Source: Sulfidibacterium sp964473895 (lineage in GTDB: Bacteria > Bacteroidota > Bacteroidia > Bacteroidales > F082). Taken from it: 56,457 nt of DNA. This document shows, one piece after another, positions 1 to 8,524 of this stretch (its first letter is position 1; every line of letters starts with the position of its first letter). The translations under genes were made by a program, and so were the position numbers. The notes under the pieces were generated by a model. The model made no database searches. It was not told where the DNA came from and saw only the letters and a list, made by a program, of their open reading frames with translations. The stretch spans positions 1 to 56,457 of the forward strand of contig CAYYRE010000003.1 in the NCBI GenBank assembly GCA_964473895.1. The letters run 5' to 3'.

Positions 1-2
1 AC

Positions 3-68
3 AAAACCATCCTCAGGCAGAAAGATGAAAAACTCAAATTATCCAACGAACTTTTATTGGAATTTTGA
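3..68 (+). CDS. C-terminal end of an upstream gene (partial)
   Basis: The only frame that reads in from the left edge with a plausible hydrophilic, charged C-terminus is frame 3. It gives about 21 residues rich in Lys, Glu and Leu before a TGA stop at 66-68. The other two forward frames are less protein-like. The product cannot be identified from this fragment. It ends just before a promoter-like element at 70-77. Confidence 0.4.
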   Translation, partial: KTILRQKDEKLKLSNELLLEF

Positions 69-69
69 C

Positions 70-77
70 TACCTTTG
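70..77 (+). promoter_or_regulatory. -7 promoter element (TAnnTTTG)
   Basis: TACCTTTG matches the Bacteroidota -7 consensus TAnnTTTG and lies 33 bases before the ATG at 111. No clear TTG/TTTG -33 element is seen at the usual 19-bp spacing, so only the -7 part is supported. Confidence 0.5.
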
Positions 78-110
78 AGAAAGAATTTACTCACTTTAAA
101 CAATAAAAAC

Positions 111-842
111 ATGCATCATCCTGCCTTAAAGAAAATACTCATGCTACTTTTTGGCGTTAGCCTTACCCTAACTGTTTTGGGACAAGCAGGAAAACAGTCT
201 TTCGAACTATCCGCCGGTGCCATGTTTCCGCTTTCCGATCTTTCGGACAATAACCTTTCGGACAGTTCTTCAGGCGCTTCCGCTACAGGATATCACCTGC
301 AGGTATCTTACGATTATTTGCTTTCCGACCATTTCGGGTTGGGTATTGATGTGGAATTTAACGATGCCAGATACAGTATGAACAAGGTACATAAGTATTA
401 CGACGGTATCCTGGACGATGCAAGAAAAGAGATTACCAGTACCAACGGCTGGACCATTGGCGGTATTTACATGCGCTATTTCATCCGTTTCCCTTTGGGA
501 AATTCCGTTTCCCTTGATGTTTCGCCGTTGGTTGGCGGCATGGGCATTTATTCGCCGGCGTACAGCATTACCCGGACCAGCCTCATTCCCCCGGGTCCCA
601 ACCCCTCGTACACTTATACCAGACAAAGAAGTAAAACATTTTCCTTTGCCTATGGCATCAATACCAAAGTCAACATCAAAGTAAATCATCACGGGCTGTT
701 CATTGAAGGCCGTGTCCTGCGATCCAAAGTCAACTTCAAACAGGTGACAGGAACCGGATTCGACGGAAGAAAATATGATCAAAGCATAAAGATGGATATT
801 CTGTACATTACCGCATCTGTAGGCTATGCTTATTATTTTTAA
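111..842 (+). CDS. Outer-membrane beta-barrel protein (porin-like, unknown role)
   Basis: 243-residue protein with an N-terminal signal peptide (positive HHPALKK, then a hydrophobic stretch ending near VLGQA). After it come alternating hydrophobic/polar strands ending in an aromatic terminus (AYYF), the usual signature of a small outer-membrane barrel. An in-frame TTG at 75 lies inside the promoter element, so the ATG at 111 was chosen. The gene is 16 bp upstream of the glycosylase gene and may be co-transcribed with it. The family is not recognised; outer-membrane location is inferred and no substrate can be stated. Confidence 0.7.
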   Translation: MHHPALKKILMLLFGVSLTLTVLGQAGKQSFELSAGAMFPLSDLSDNNLSDSSSGASATGYHLQVSYDYLLSDHFGLGIDVEFNDARYSMNKVHKYYDGILDDARKEITSTNGWTIGGIYMRYFIRFPLGNSVSLDVSPLVGGMGIYSPAYSITRTSLIPPGPNPSYTYTRQRSKTFSFAYGINTKVNIKVNHHGLFIEGRVLRSKVNFKQVTGTGFDGRKYDQSIKMDILYITASVGYAYYF

Positions 843-858
843 CGTTATGTAAGCCCTT

Positions 859-1476
859 ATGAAAAAACTTCCGCTTGCCTTTTACCGGCAACCCGATGTT
901 GTGGAAATTGCAAAACAACTGCTGGGCAAATACCTTTTCAGTCGTATAGATGGCCGGCTTACCGGCGGCATCATTGCCGAAACGGAAGCTTATGCCGGTG
1001 TCACCGACAGGGCTTCACACGCCTATGGCCACCGGCGCACCCGACGTACCGAAACCATGTACCTCCCAGGCGGGGTGAGCTATGTTTATTTCACTTACGG
1101 CATGCATCACCTGTTTAATGTGGTCACCAACCAGAAAGATATTCCGCATGCCGTACTCATCCGGGGAATTATCCCAACAGCCGGTGTGGCATGGCAAAAA
1201 AAGAGAAGAAACATGCCCCGGGGAGGTAAAAACCTCACCAACGGACCGGCAAAGGTCTGTCAGGCGCTGGGCATTACGCTGGAACACAACGCTGGAAGTT
1301 TAAAAGGGCCATTACTTTGGATTGCGGAAGACAATAGCCATCCGGAACCATTGGAAATTCTGACCACTACCCGTGTGGGGGTAGGATATGCCGGTGAGGA
1401 TGCTCTGCTGCCCTACCGGTTTATTTTAAACCATCCCGACTATTTCCCATTAGATTTTAAAAAGAACATAAAATAA
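859..1476 (+). CDS. mpg: DNA-3-methyladenine glycosylase (AAG/MPG family)
   Basis: 205 residues, normal length for the bacterial AAG family, which starts base-excision repair by removing alkylated purines such as 3-methyladenine from DNA. Visible family motifs are the catalytic-region ETEAY near residue 42 (Glu activates the nucleophilic water), the YLPGGVSYVYFTYGMHHLFNV core near residues 68-88 with the intercalating-loop tyrosines, and the LTNGPAKVCQALGI block near 130. The start is the first ATG after the barrel gene, with the family-typical LPLAFYRQPDVVEIAKQLLGK opening. It ends in a bidirectional terminator shared with HU. Confidence 0.93.
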   Translation: MKKLPLAFYRQPDVVEIAKQLLGKYLFSRIDGRLTGGIIAETEAYAGVTDRASHAYGHRRTRRTETMYLPGGVSYVYFTYGMHHLFNVVTNQKDIPHAVLIRGIIPTAGVAWQKKRRNMPRGGKNLTNGPAKVCQALGITLEHNAGSLKGPLLWIAEDNSHPEPLEILTTTRVGVGYAGEDALLPYRFILNHPDYFPLDFKKNIK

Positions 1477-1512
1477 AAAAAACGTCCGGAAAGGTTTTCC
1501 CGGACGTTTTTC
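1477..1512. terminator. Bidirectional intrinsic terminator
   Basis: Inverted repeat ACGTCCGG (1482-1489) / CCGGACGT (1500-1507), flanked by an A-run on the left and a T-run on the right. It can therefore end both the forward glycosylase transcript and the reverse HU transcript. Confidence 0.85.
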
Positions 1513-1529
1513 CTTAAAGTAAAGACGCA

Positions 1530-1802
1530 CTATTTTACGCCTTTTGATAAATCAGCACCTGCTTTGAATTTCACCACTTTTTTGGCAGGAATGTTAATTT
1601 CTTTGCCGGTTTGGGGATTGCGGCCTTTTCTGGCCGACCGGGTAGAAACAGAAAAAGAACCAAACCCTACCAAGGCAACACGATCACCTTTTTTGAGGGC
1701 ATCAGTGGTGGCACTGACAAAAGCATCAAGGGCTTTCTTGGCATCTGCTTTGCTCAAGCCTGCACCTGCAGCCATAGCGTCAATCAATTCAGCTTTGTTC
1801 AT
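1530..1802 (-). CDS. hup: HU family DNA-binding protein
   Basis: 90 residues, standard HU length. The protein has the helical dimerisation part (NKAELIDAMAAGAGLSKADA, residues 2-21), the conserved GFGSF turn near residue 46 and the DNA-binding arm with RKGRNPQTG near 58-66, followed by INIPAKKVVKFKAG. HU bends and compacts DNA in the nucleoid. It is a single-gene unit with its own promoter (complement 1844-1873) and the terminator at 1477-1512. Confidence 0.95.
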   Translation of the reverse strand: MNKAELIDAMAAGAGLSKADAKKALDAFVSATTDALKKGDRVALVGFGSFSVSTRSARKGRNPQTGKEINIPAKKVVKFKAGADLSKGVK

Positions 1803-1843
1803 AATTTTTAATTTTTAATTAACATTTAAACATTTTGATGTAA

Positions 1844-1873
1844 CAAATATAAAGGTAAAATCATCAAATGCAA
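1844..1873 (-). promoter_or_regulatory. Promoter of HU (-33 TTG, -7 TATATTTG)
   Basis: On the reverse strand, TATATTTG (1851-1844) is preceded by TTG (1873-1871) with a 19-bp spacer, the spacing expected for the Bacteroidota housekeeping sigma factor. It lies about 42 bp upstream of the HU start codon, in an AT-rich stretch. Confidence 0.65.
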
Positions 1874-1972
1874 GTATATCAGGCAAAAAAATCAAATAAA
1901 TGTTGATAAATCCCCTATATTGTTAATAAATTGGACAGAAAAACAGGCTGCCAAAGGTTTTCAAAGCCAGTT

Positions 1973-2950
1973 TCACAGAAAAATCCAACCATCATCCAGG
2001 TGGAATCCGCGAAGCAATTCCTTTACAGGCAAACGTTTTTTGCCTGGCAATTGCAACTCGTGGAGTTGGATATAACCGCCGGCAACGGCCACTTTTATCC
2101 AACTTTTTCCATCTGTTTCCACCGTTCCGGGATGGAGCTGTTCACCGCCATATTCTTTCGAAGCTTTATATATTTTAACTTGAATGATTTCCTCTTCCGG
2201 CGACTTTAAAAAGGAGAAAGCACACGGAAAAGGGCTTAAACCGCGAATAAAATTATGTACCGTATCCGGATCGTTGTTCCAATCGATGCGGCAATCCGGT
2301 TTAAATATCTTAGGTGCTGTTTTTAAAACAGTATCCGGTGAAATCAATGTATTTTGATCGATGGGGGTAATGACCCCTTTACGCAGGCCTTCTATGGTTT
2401 CCACCAGGAGTTTTCCGCCGGCCACCATCATCCTGTCATGCAATTCACCAACCGTTTCATCCGGACCGATTTGAATTTTTTGCTGCAAAAGGATATTTCC
2501 CGTATCTATTTCTTTTTGAAGTAAAAAGGTGGTCAGTCCGGTCTCTTTTTCTCCGTTTATGATGGCATGGTGAATGGGTGCTGCACCGCGGTATTGCGGC
2601 AAAAGGGAAGCATGGAGGTTTATGGTCCCCAGGGGAGGCATGTTCCATACCTGTTCGGGCAGCATACGAAAAGCCACCACCACCTGTAAGTCGGCATGCA
2701 GCGCTTGCAGTGCTTCCAAAAACGCAGGCGACTTCAATTTTTGTGGCTGCAAGATTTTCAACCCTTTCTGAAGGGCAAATTTTTTTACGGCCGGAGGGGT
2801 TAGTTTTTTCCCCCTTCCGGCTGGTTTATCGGGAGCAGTAACAACCCCTGCCACCTGATATCCGGCCTTCAACAAAGCATCCAACGATGCCACGGCAAAG
2901 TCCGGTGTACCCATAAAAACAATCCTTACATCTTCTTTTTTTATGATCAT
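1973..2950 (-). CDS. fmt: Methionyl-tRNA formyltransferase
   Basis: 325 residues. Uses 10-formyl-THF to formylate initiator Met-tRNA. The N-terminal formyltransferase domain (about 1-200) opens with VRIVFMGTPDFAVASLDALL. It contains the catalytic-site region LHASLLPQYRGAAPIHHAI near residues 112-130 (Asn-His-Asp type site; SLLPxYRGAAP is the family signature). The C-terminal OB-like tRNA-binding domain follows (about 210-325). The ATG at 2950 gives a short KKED lead-in typical of the family. Peptide deformylase, which removes the formyl group, is encoded about 9 kb away at 11845-12414. Confidence 0.95.
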   Translation of the reverse strand: MIIKKEDVRIVFMGTPDFAVASLDALLKAGYQVAGVVTAPDKPAGRGKKLTPPAVKKFALQKGLKILQPQKLKSPAFLEALQALHADLQVVVAFRMLPEQVWNMPPLGTINLHASLLPQYRGAAPIHHAIINGEKETGLTTFLLQKEIDTGNILLQQKIQIGPDETVGELHDRMMVAGGKLLVETIEGLRKGVITPIDQNTLISPDTVLKTAPKIFKPDCRIDWNNDPDTVHNFIRGLSPFPCAFSFLKSPEEEIIQVKIYKASKEYGGEQLHPGTVETDGKSWIKVAVAGGYIQLHELQLPGKKRLPVKELLRGFHLDDGWIFL

Positions 2951-2984
2951 ACGTCAATTTTCTGTTGTACGAAAATAGACAAAT

Positions 2985-3017
2985 AAAAAAACCTGACGGT
3001 TTCCCATCAGGTTTTTT
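2985..3017 (-). terminator. Intrinsic terminator of the TPR gene
   Basis: Inverted repeat around CCTGA...TCAGG with A-runs on the left and a seven-T run on the right. On the reverse strand it follows the stop codon of the TPR gene by 17 bp and ends in a U-tract. It may also act on forward transcripts. Confidence 0.8.
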
Positions 3018-3033
3018 TATTTGAACCTTTTTT

Positions 3034-3735
3034 TTATTTATTCCTTTTCCGCTCTTTGGCGCGGGCAATATATTTTTCGATATTTCTTGCCTCAAGGCTT
3101 TTGTAGTAATCTTGTTGAATTCTTTTGTAAGCGGCAATGGCATCATCATAGTTCCCCATTAACTCATCCAATTCACCGGCTTTCAACAGAAAAAGCGGGC
3201 TTGTAAACTCATTGTCCCTGAGGTTGGCCGCCTCCATATAATAACTCAGCGCTTTGGCTTTGTCCCCTTTTTCGAGATAGGCATCCCCGAGTGCCCCTTT
3301 GGCCATGGGGCCCACCATCTCATCATCGCTATCAAATTTTTTCAGGTATTTAATAGCATTATCAAAATTACCCTTTTTCAGAAAACAAATACCGGCATAA
3401 TAATTGGCCAGGTTTCCGGCTTTGGTTATGCTGTACATTTTGGCAATATCCACAAACCCCAGGTTATTTCCATCCCCGTAAAGGGCTTTATCCAGCGAAT
3501 CGGCCTGAAAATAATGTTGTGCCATATAAATTTGCTCCTCGGCAGATTTTTCTTTGGGCTGCAGGTAATATTTTTTGAAACCAAAGAATCCCAAAACCAC
3601 GACCACCAAAACGGCGACAATAATCGTCAGAAGCTTCTGGTTTTCAACAATAAACTCTTCTGTTTTTGAAAGCGATTGTTCAATATTTTCAAACTGCTGC
3701 TGTGTTTTTTCTTCTTTCTGTTTCTTTTTCGACAT
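3034..3735 (-). CDS. Membrane-anchored tetratricopeptide-repeat protein (YfgM-like)
   Basis: 233 residues from the ATG at 3735. The open frame runs further upstream to 3846, but those residues overlap the promoter element at 3758-3765 and look non-coding. A basic, coiled N-terminus precedes a single transmembrane helix at residues 35-53. Then come TPR motifs (AGNLANYYAGICFLKKGNFDN, GPMAKGALGDAYLEKGDKAKA, and a third near 175-195). The architecture matches the YfgM/TPR_21-like proteins that help fold envelope proteins near the Sec machinery. The specific function here is inferred, not shown. Confidence 0.8.
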   Translation of the reverse strand: MSKKKQKEEKTQQQFENIEQSLSKTEEFIVENQKLLTIIVAVLVVVVLGFFGFKKYYLQPKEKSAEEQIYMAQHYFQADSLDKALYGDGNNLGFVDIAKMYSITKAGNLANYYAGICFLKKGNFDNAIKYLKKFDSDDEMVGPMAKGALGDAYLEKGDKAKALSYYMEAANLRDNEFTSPLFLLKAGELDELMGNYDDAIAAYKRIQQDYYKSLEARNIEKYIARAKERKRNK

Positions 3736-3757
3736 TGTACAGATTTTTTTGAGCTTG

Positions 3758-3765
3758 CAAAAGTA
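3758..3765 (-). promoter_or_regulatory. -7 element of the TPR gene
   Basis: TACTTTTG on the reverse strand, 22 bp upstream of the ATG at 3735. It belongs to a divergent promoter region shared with the gene starting at 3870. No clear -33 element. Confidence 0.5.
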
Positions 3766-3806
3766 TATTTTTATTCGATATAATAAAACAGGCCCTTGCA
3801 ATTTTT

Positions 3807-3814
3807 TATCTTTG
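3807..3814 (+). promoter_or_regulatory. -7 element of the DUF4412-like/S9 peptidase operon
   Basis: TATCTTTG on the forward strand, 55 bp upstream of the ATG at 3870. It matches TAnnTTTG and is divergent from the element at 3758-3765. Confidence 0.5.
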
Positions 3815-3869
3815 TCATTGAAAAAATGGAAAAACATCCTTTCCATGAAGGGCTATTGAACAAATCCTT

Positions 3870-4781
3870 ATGAAAAAAAACATTATAGCGGTACTTCTTA
3901 TTTTACTGTCGGCCTCTTTTCAACAGGCTAAAGCCGGATGGTATATCACCGAACAAAGTAGAGACCGTTTCGGGAACCAATCGTTCAGTACCACTTTTAT
4001 CCAGGACAGTATTATTCGTTTTGACCGTCCCACTTCCATTAGCATCATTAACCTGCACAGTCGTACCATAACCCTCATTTTTGCCCAGCACCGGGCCTAT
4101 TGGAAAGGAACCGTAGCCGGCCTGGCCGCTGCCACTGCACAAATGGCCCTGGAGCAACTTACCAAGTTGCTGGCCTATGCCCCGGAACAGAAAAAAGCAG
4201 CCATCCAAAAAGCCATTAATTCCTTTAAAAAAAACCAGTTGCAACCCGACAGTTTACGGATATTTTCCGTTGTAAAAGTGGTGAATACCGGCATAACCGA
4301 TACCCTTTTGGGATACCCTGCAAAAAAATACAAGATCATTATCGACAGTACATTAAAACAAGTTGTCTGGGTTACCTCCCGCGTAAAACCTTACCACGAT
4401 ACCGACATGGACAAGCTTATGGCCTTTAGTAAAGCCATGAGCCCTTTTGCCATTGAAAACAGTCTGGGCCACAGTGCCGCATACATGCAATTATTGCACA
4501 GGGGATATATCCTGAAATCGGTGAATTACACCTCGGATGGCAATAAGATGGTGACCACCGTTACACAAATCAAAAAAACAAAGATTCCGGAATCCATTTT
4601 TCAAATTCCGCCGGGATATATACAAAGTTCACTCGAAAATATGATGATGCTCGACCTAAAAAACAACGTACTCGACCCGAAAAACATAGCACCGGACACC
4701 CCTTCCCCTGGCGCTCCACCACCCTTGCCCGAAAATGGAAATACACCGAATTATCATTTAAATCATCCGTATCATGAATAA
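3870..4781 (+). CDS. Secreted DUF4412-like protein, unknown function
   Basis: 303 residues with a clear signal peptide (MKKNIIAVLLILLSASFQQAKA). The body has a YITEQSRDRFGNQSFSTTFIQD opening, a central LLGYPAKKYKI motif and a late PESIFQIPPGY motif. That pattern is typical of periplasmic DUF4412-type proteins of Bacteroidota (lipoprotein-fold, function unknown). The C-terminus is proline-rich and probably disordered. It overlaps the S9 peptidase gene by 8 bp, so the two are translationally linked and may act on the same envelope substrate. The family call is tentative. Confidence 0.6.
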   Translation: MKKNIIAVLLILLSASFQQAKAGWYITEQSRDRFGNQSFSTTFIQDSIIRFDRPTSISIINLHSRTITLIFAQHRAYWKGTVAGLAAATAQMALEQLTKLLAYAPEQKKAAIQKAINSFKKNQLQPDSLRIFSVVKVVNTGITDTLLGYPAKKYKIIIDSTLKQVVWVTSRVKPYHDTDMDKLMAFSKAMSPFAIENSLGHSAAYMQLLHRGYILKSVNYTSDGNKMVTTVTQIKKTKIPESIFQIPPGYIQSSLENMMMLDLKNNVLDPKNIAPDTPSPGAPPPLPENGNTPNYHLNHPYHE

Positions 4782-7359
4782 AATCAGCTTCTTTCTCCTT
4801 GGTTTTCTCTGTTTTTTCTTTGGAAACCCGGCATTTTCGCAAGACAGTGCCCAAGTAAAAATTTCTGTTCATCGGTTTCTTCTTGTAGGGCCACAAGCAG
4901 TGCAAATGCCTGCTTTTCATAAACAGCCCAACATGGAAGGAAAGGTTTTTCAGCCTATGGACCTGTTGAAATTTTCTCAAAAAAAAGTCACCGACCCCAT
5001 CGCCGGCAAGGTTTTCTTAAAAACCGGAAACCATTCGCTCAACTGGGGTTCTGTTCCTTCCGGCAGCATGTTAAAACCGGATACATCGGCTTCCTTCTCC
5101 ATTTTCCGTCAAGCTTTCTACCTGCAAGCCAACCGTTATTTGGAAATACAACTGGAGGCCAAAAGCGCGATCCCTTTTGAGGTCTTCGTCCAAAACAAAA
5201 AGAAAACTTTCAATACGGGTTTTCAGAAAAAGGCCGTCACCAAAAAGACCACTTTAAAACTTACCCCCGGAAAATATCTTGTAATGGTCAAATCATTGGC
5301 TAAAAAAGATGACACATTAAAGCCGGTACAAATCACCCTGACTTTCAAAAAAACGTTCACCCGGCAGGCACTCACCCTTTCGCTTTCGCCGGAACAGTTT
5401 ATGGACATTCCTCATTTGTTGCTGGGACAAAGGCTTACTTCGGTCTTGCTGAGCGATGACGGAAAACTCATCCTCCTCAGTTATGCGGAAACTTATCCCC
5501 CGAAAGGGAAAACCGAACGCTGGTTCGAGGTGAAAAATATCTCCACCGGGCAAATCCTTTTTTCTTCGCGGCACAGCAACAGAAACCAACCGGCATGGGT
5601 TCCCGGGGAACACAAAATCACTTATGTAGCCAAACAAGGCAATGCTTCCTTTTTAATGCAGTATGATTTGGCCAGCCGCCGGGAAGAAAAACTCATGAAG
5701 ACCCCGGAGCGTTTTGCAGGATACCGCTGGAGCCCGAAAGGAAGTTACATCGTTTACCGGATACAGGAAAAGTTTGAAAAAAATAAAACCGGTGTTTTCA
5801 AACTGGAAGGAATGTCCGACCGTTGGCCCTGGTACCGGCAACGTACCCAGCTATACCTGCTAAACATGGCTGATGGCAGCCAAAAACAGCTCACTTATGG
5901 TTATTTATCCAACAACTTGCAAGACATTTCGCCGGACGAAAGTCATATTCTCTTCTCGCAAAGCTTTCCGGATTACAAACACCGGCCCTACACCCGCCAG
6001 ATCATGATGCAGATGAATGTTTCCACCGGAAAAGTGGACACCCTTTGGAATACCAATTTCGGAGGAAATGCCGTTTACTCGCCTGATGGAAAACAATTGC
6101 TTGTCACCGGAAGCCCGGCCATGTTTCACGGAGCCGGTATTCATTTAAAGAGGGCAAAAATCCCCAATGATTTCGATATCCAGGGATATATTTACACCAT
6201 TGCCACCCAAAAAGTAGAACCGGTAACCAAAAATTTCAATCCCTCCATCGAAAACGCCTGGTGGAATCCGGTAGATCAGAAAATCTATTTCAGGGCCACC
6301 GACCGGACGTATGTTGACCTTTGGCAATACGATCCTTCCACCCGTTCGTTTAAAAAACTACCCGTAAAAAACGATGTGGTGACCCGGGTCTCTTTTGCCG
6401 GCAACGCCCCCGATATGGTCTATTGCGGAAGTAACATCTCCTACCCTGCTACCGGATGGTATTATGACCTGAAAAACGGAAAGCAACAAAAAATTGCCGA
6501 TCCGGAGAAATCGTTTTTTGCCCACGTAAAGTTTGGCAAAACAGAAGACTGGAACTTTAAAAACAAAAAAGGCATCACCATAGAAGGCCGGGTTTATTAT
6601 CCACCCGATTATCATCCCGGAAAAAAATATCCGCTATTGGTTTATTATTACGGGGGAACGGTACCCACCACACGCGACTTTGGCGGGCGTTACCCTAAAA
6701 ACCTGTTTGCAGCCATGGGATACATTGTATATGACTTGCAGCCCAGTGGTGCTACAGGGTATGGCCAGGATTTCTCCGCTCTGCATGTCAACGGTTGGGG
6801 CAAAGAAAATGCCAACGATATTATTGAAGGCACCAAAAAGTTTTTGGCGGCCCATCCCCAGGTAAATCCCCATGCGGTGGCCTGTATGGGTGCTTCTTAT
6901 GGGGGTTATATGACCATGTGGCTGCAAACGCAAACCGACATTTTTACTACGGCCATTGCCCATGCAGGGATCAGCGATATTACCTCATACTGGGGACAAG
7001 GATATTGGGGATACCTTTACAGTGCCACCGCTTCGGCCAACAGCTTTCCGTGGAACAATAAAAAACTGTATGTCGATCACAGTCCTTTGTTTCTTGCCGA
7101 CAAAATACACACGCCGCTGTTGTTGCTGCACGGTACCGCCGACACCAATGTACCCACCGGCGAAAGCATTCAGCTTTACACGGCTTTAAAATTGCTCGGC
7201 AGACCGGTGACACTGGTGGAAATCGAAGGCCAGAACCATCACATCATCGATTATAACAAACGGATTTTATGGCAAAAAACCATTTTTGCCTGGCTGGCCA
7301 AATATTTGAAAAACCAGCCCGAATGGTGGAACGCCATGTATCCTAAAAAACATTTATAA
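4774..7359 (+). CDS. Secreted S9 family prolyl oligopeptidase (acylaminoacyl-peptidase/DPP-like)
   Basis: 861 residues. A signal peptide (about 1-22, ending AFSQ) is followed by an extra N-terminal domain, a seven-bladed-propeller-type region (about 200-590, with TolB-like repeats such as SPDGKQLLV) and a C-terminal alpha/beta hydrolase domain. The catalytic triad is visible: Ser708 in GASYGGY, Asp790 in HGTADTNVP, and His822 or His823 in EGQNHH. Such enzymes cleave short peptides, often after proline or blocked N-termini, here probably in the periplasm for peptide nutrition. It lies between an overlapping DUF4412-like gene and trmH (15 bp downstream). Confidence 0.9.
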   Translation: MNKISFFLLGFLCFFFGNPAFSQDSAQVKISVHRFLLVGPQAVQMPAFHKQPNMEGKVFQPMDLLKFSQKKVTDPIAGKVFLKTGNHSLNWGSVPSGSMLKPDTSASFSIFRQAFYLQANRYLEIQLEAKSAIPFEVFVQNKKKTFNTGFQKKAVTKKTTLKLTPGKYLVMVKSLAKKDDTLKPVQITLTFKKTFTRQALTLSLSPEQFMDIPHLLLGQRLTSVLLSDDGKLILLSYAETYPPKGKTERWFEVKNISTGQILFSSRHSNRNQPAWVPGEHKITYVAKQGNASFLMQYDLASRREEKLMKTPERFAGYRWSPKGSYIVYRIQEKFEKNKTGVFKLEGMSDRWPWYRQRTQLYLLNMADGSQKQLTYGYLSNNLQDISPDESHILFSQSFPDYKHRPYTRQIMMQMNVSTGKVDTLWNTNFGGNAVYSPDGKQLLVTGSPAMFHGAGIHLKRAKIPNDFDIQGYIYTIATQKVEPVTKNFNPSIENAWWNPVDQKIYFRATDRTYVDLWQYDPSTRSFKKLPVKNDVVTRVSFAGNAPDMVYCGSNISYPATGWYYDLKNGKQQKIADPEKSFFAHVKFGKTEDWNFKNKKGITIEGRVYYPPDYHPGKKYPLLVYYYGGTVPTTRDFGGRYPKNLFAAMGYIVYDLQPSGATGYGQDFSALHVNGWGKENANDIIEGTKKFLAAHPQVNPHAVACMGASYGGYMTMWLQTQTDIFTTAIAHAGISDITSYWGQGYWGYLYSATASANSFPWNNKKLYVDHSPLFLADKIHTPLLLLHGTADTNVPTGESIQLYTALKLLGRPVTLVEIEGQNHHIIDYNKRILWQKTIFAWLAKYLKNQPEWWNAMYPKKHL

Positions 7360-7374
7360 CACCGGAAGCTTCCT

Positions 7375-8064
7375 ATGGATTTTGAAACAAAAAAGCAGTT
7401 TTTCGATTTTCTTTCGGGATACCTGACGGAAAACAGAAGAAAACTTTTCGATCAAGTGATTCAATACCGCACGCGCCACATTACGGTCGTGCTCGAAGAC
7501 ATATACCAACCGCACAATGCCAGTGCCGTATTGCGTAGTGCCGACCTGACGGGAATACAGGATATTCATATCATTGAAAACCGTAACCGTTACGAAGTCA
7601 ATCCGGAGGTGGCCATGGGCTCCTCCAAATGGCTGAATCTGATCAAATACAATGAAAAGGAAAACAACACCATAGAGGCCTATCGAGCCCTGCGCCAAGC
7701 AGGTTACCGCATTGTAGCCACCACGCCGCATAAACAGGACCAGACGCTGGAAGAAATTCCCCTAGAGGGGAAAATGGCGTTGGTTTTCGGAACCGAATTA
7801 AAGGGACTTTCCGAAACAGCCATAGCCCAAGCCGACGAATACCTCCGGATTCCCATGTACGGCTTTACCGAAAGCTACAACATTTCGGTTTCGGCTGCCT
7901 TGTCGCTTTTTACACTGACCGAAAGGTTGCGTAAATCAACCGTACCCTGGCAACTCAGCGAAATGGAAAAACTGGACATCCTGTTGGAATGGGCCAAACG
8001 ATCCGTAAAACATGCCGATTTGTATGAAAAAGAATTTCTTCAAAAAAGAAAAAGCAAGGAATAG
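7375..8064 (+). CDS. trmH: tRNA (guanosine-18-2'-O)-methyltransferase, SpoU/TrmH family
   Basis: 229 residues. The SPOUT methyltransferase motifs are in order: motif 1 PHNASAVLRSAD (about residues 43-54, with the Asn and the catalytic Arg), motif 2 LVFGTELKGLS (about 136-146) and motif 3 IPMYGFTESYNISVSAA (about 159-175), which forms the trefoil-knot SAM site. TrmH type is preferred over rRNA-specific RlmB because of the short N-terminal helical part, the C-terminal extension and the SYNISVSAA ending. It is the last gene of the run starting at 3870. Confidence 0.87.
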   Translation: MDFETKKQFFDFLSGYLTENRRKLFDQVIQYRTRHITVVLEDIYQPHNASAVLRSADLTGIQDIHIIENRNRYEVNPEVAMGSSKWLNLIKYNEKENNTIEAYRALRQAGYRIVATTPHKQDQTLEEIPLEGKMALVFGTELKGLSETAIAQADEYLRIPMYGFTESYNISVSAALSLFTLTERLRKSTVPWQLSEMEKLDILLEWAKRSVKHADLYEKEFLQKRKSKE

Positions 8065-8065
8065 G

Positions 8066-8096
8066 TTTGGAAACTTTTGAATTTTTCATAATTTTA
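8066..8096 (+). promoter_or_regulatory. Candidate promoter of bTHX gene
   Basis: TTTG at 8066-8069 and TAATTTTA at 8089-8096 are separated by 19 bp, the normal -33/-7 layout. The -7 differs from TAnnTTTG at the last base. It lies 44 bp before the ATG at 8141. TAGGTTTG at 8062-8069 is an alternative -7. Confidence 0.4.
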
Positions 8097-8140
8097 CGGC
8101 AGTAAAACTAATCAAATCATTTATTTAAAAATAAAAGATC

Positions 8141-8491
8141 ATGGGAAAAGGTGACAAAAAAACCAAAAGAGGTAAAATTGTAAACGGATCGTACGGAAGG
8201 TTGAGAAAACGGAAAAAGAATAAAAACAAATATGTAAAACCTGTTGTTGCCGAGACCAAAAAGGAAGAGGTTGTTGAGGTTGCCGAAGAAAAAGCAAAAC
8301 CCAAAAAAACCACAGCAAAAAAAACAGCAACCAAAAAAGCCACCACCAAAAAAACAACTACTAAAAAAACAGTAGCTAAAGTGGAAAAAGAAGAAAAAAA
8401 GACCACGACCAAGAAAACGGCAGCAAAAAAAACGACAGCTAAAACCAAGGAAAAAACCGAAGAAAAACCTAAAGAGGAAAACGCTGAATAA
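8141..8491 (+). CDS. Ribosomal protein bTHX with a long lysine/alanine-rich tail
   Basis: 116 residues. The first about 28 (MGKGDKKTKRGKIVNGSYGR then basic residues) match the small-subunit protein bTHX, which sits in the head of the 30S subunit in Thermus and occurs in Bacteroidota. The family is normally only about 25-45 residues. After a short acidic segment (about 40-52, EEVVEVAEE), residues about 54-116 form low-complexity AKKTTAKK/TKKT repeats like the C-terminal tails of bacterial histone-H1-like proteins. The start is the first ATG, giving the exact family N-terminus. The dual nature is seen; any role of the tail is inference. Confidence 0.8.
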   Translation: MGKGDKKTKRGKIVNGSYGRLRKRKKNKNKYVKPVVAETKKEEVVEVAEEKAKPKKTTAKKTATKKATTKKTTTKKTVAKVEKEEKKTTTKKTAAKKTTAKTKEKTEEKPKEENAE

Positions 8492-8498
8492 ATTTTTA

Positions 8499-8524
8499 AA
8501 CGGGGCCAATGCCCCGTTTTTTAT
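8499..8524. terminator. Bidirectional terminator between bTHX and murD
   Basis: ACGGGGC (8500-8506) / GCCCCGT (8511-8517), with a short loop and a T-run to the right and A-rich sequence on the left. It sits between convergent genes and overlaps the murD stop codon. Confidence 0.8.

Noticed and set aside
8117..8509. Long reverse-strand open frames rich in Phe/Val/Cys opposite the bTHX gene
   Set aside because: They are the complement of the AAA/ACA/GCA-rich lysine tail; low complexity and no domain.
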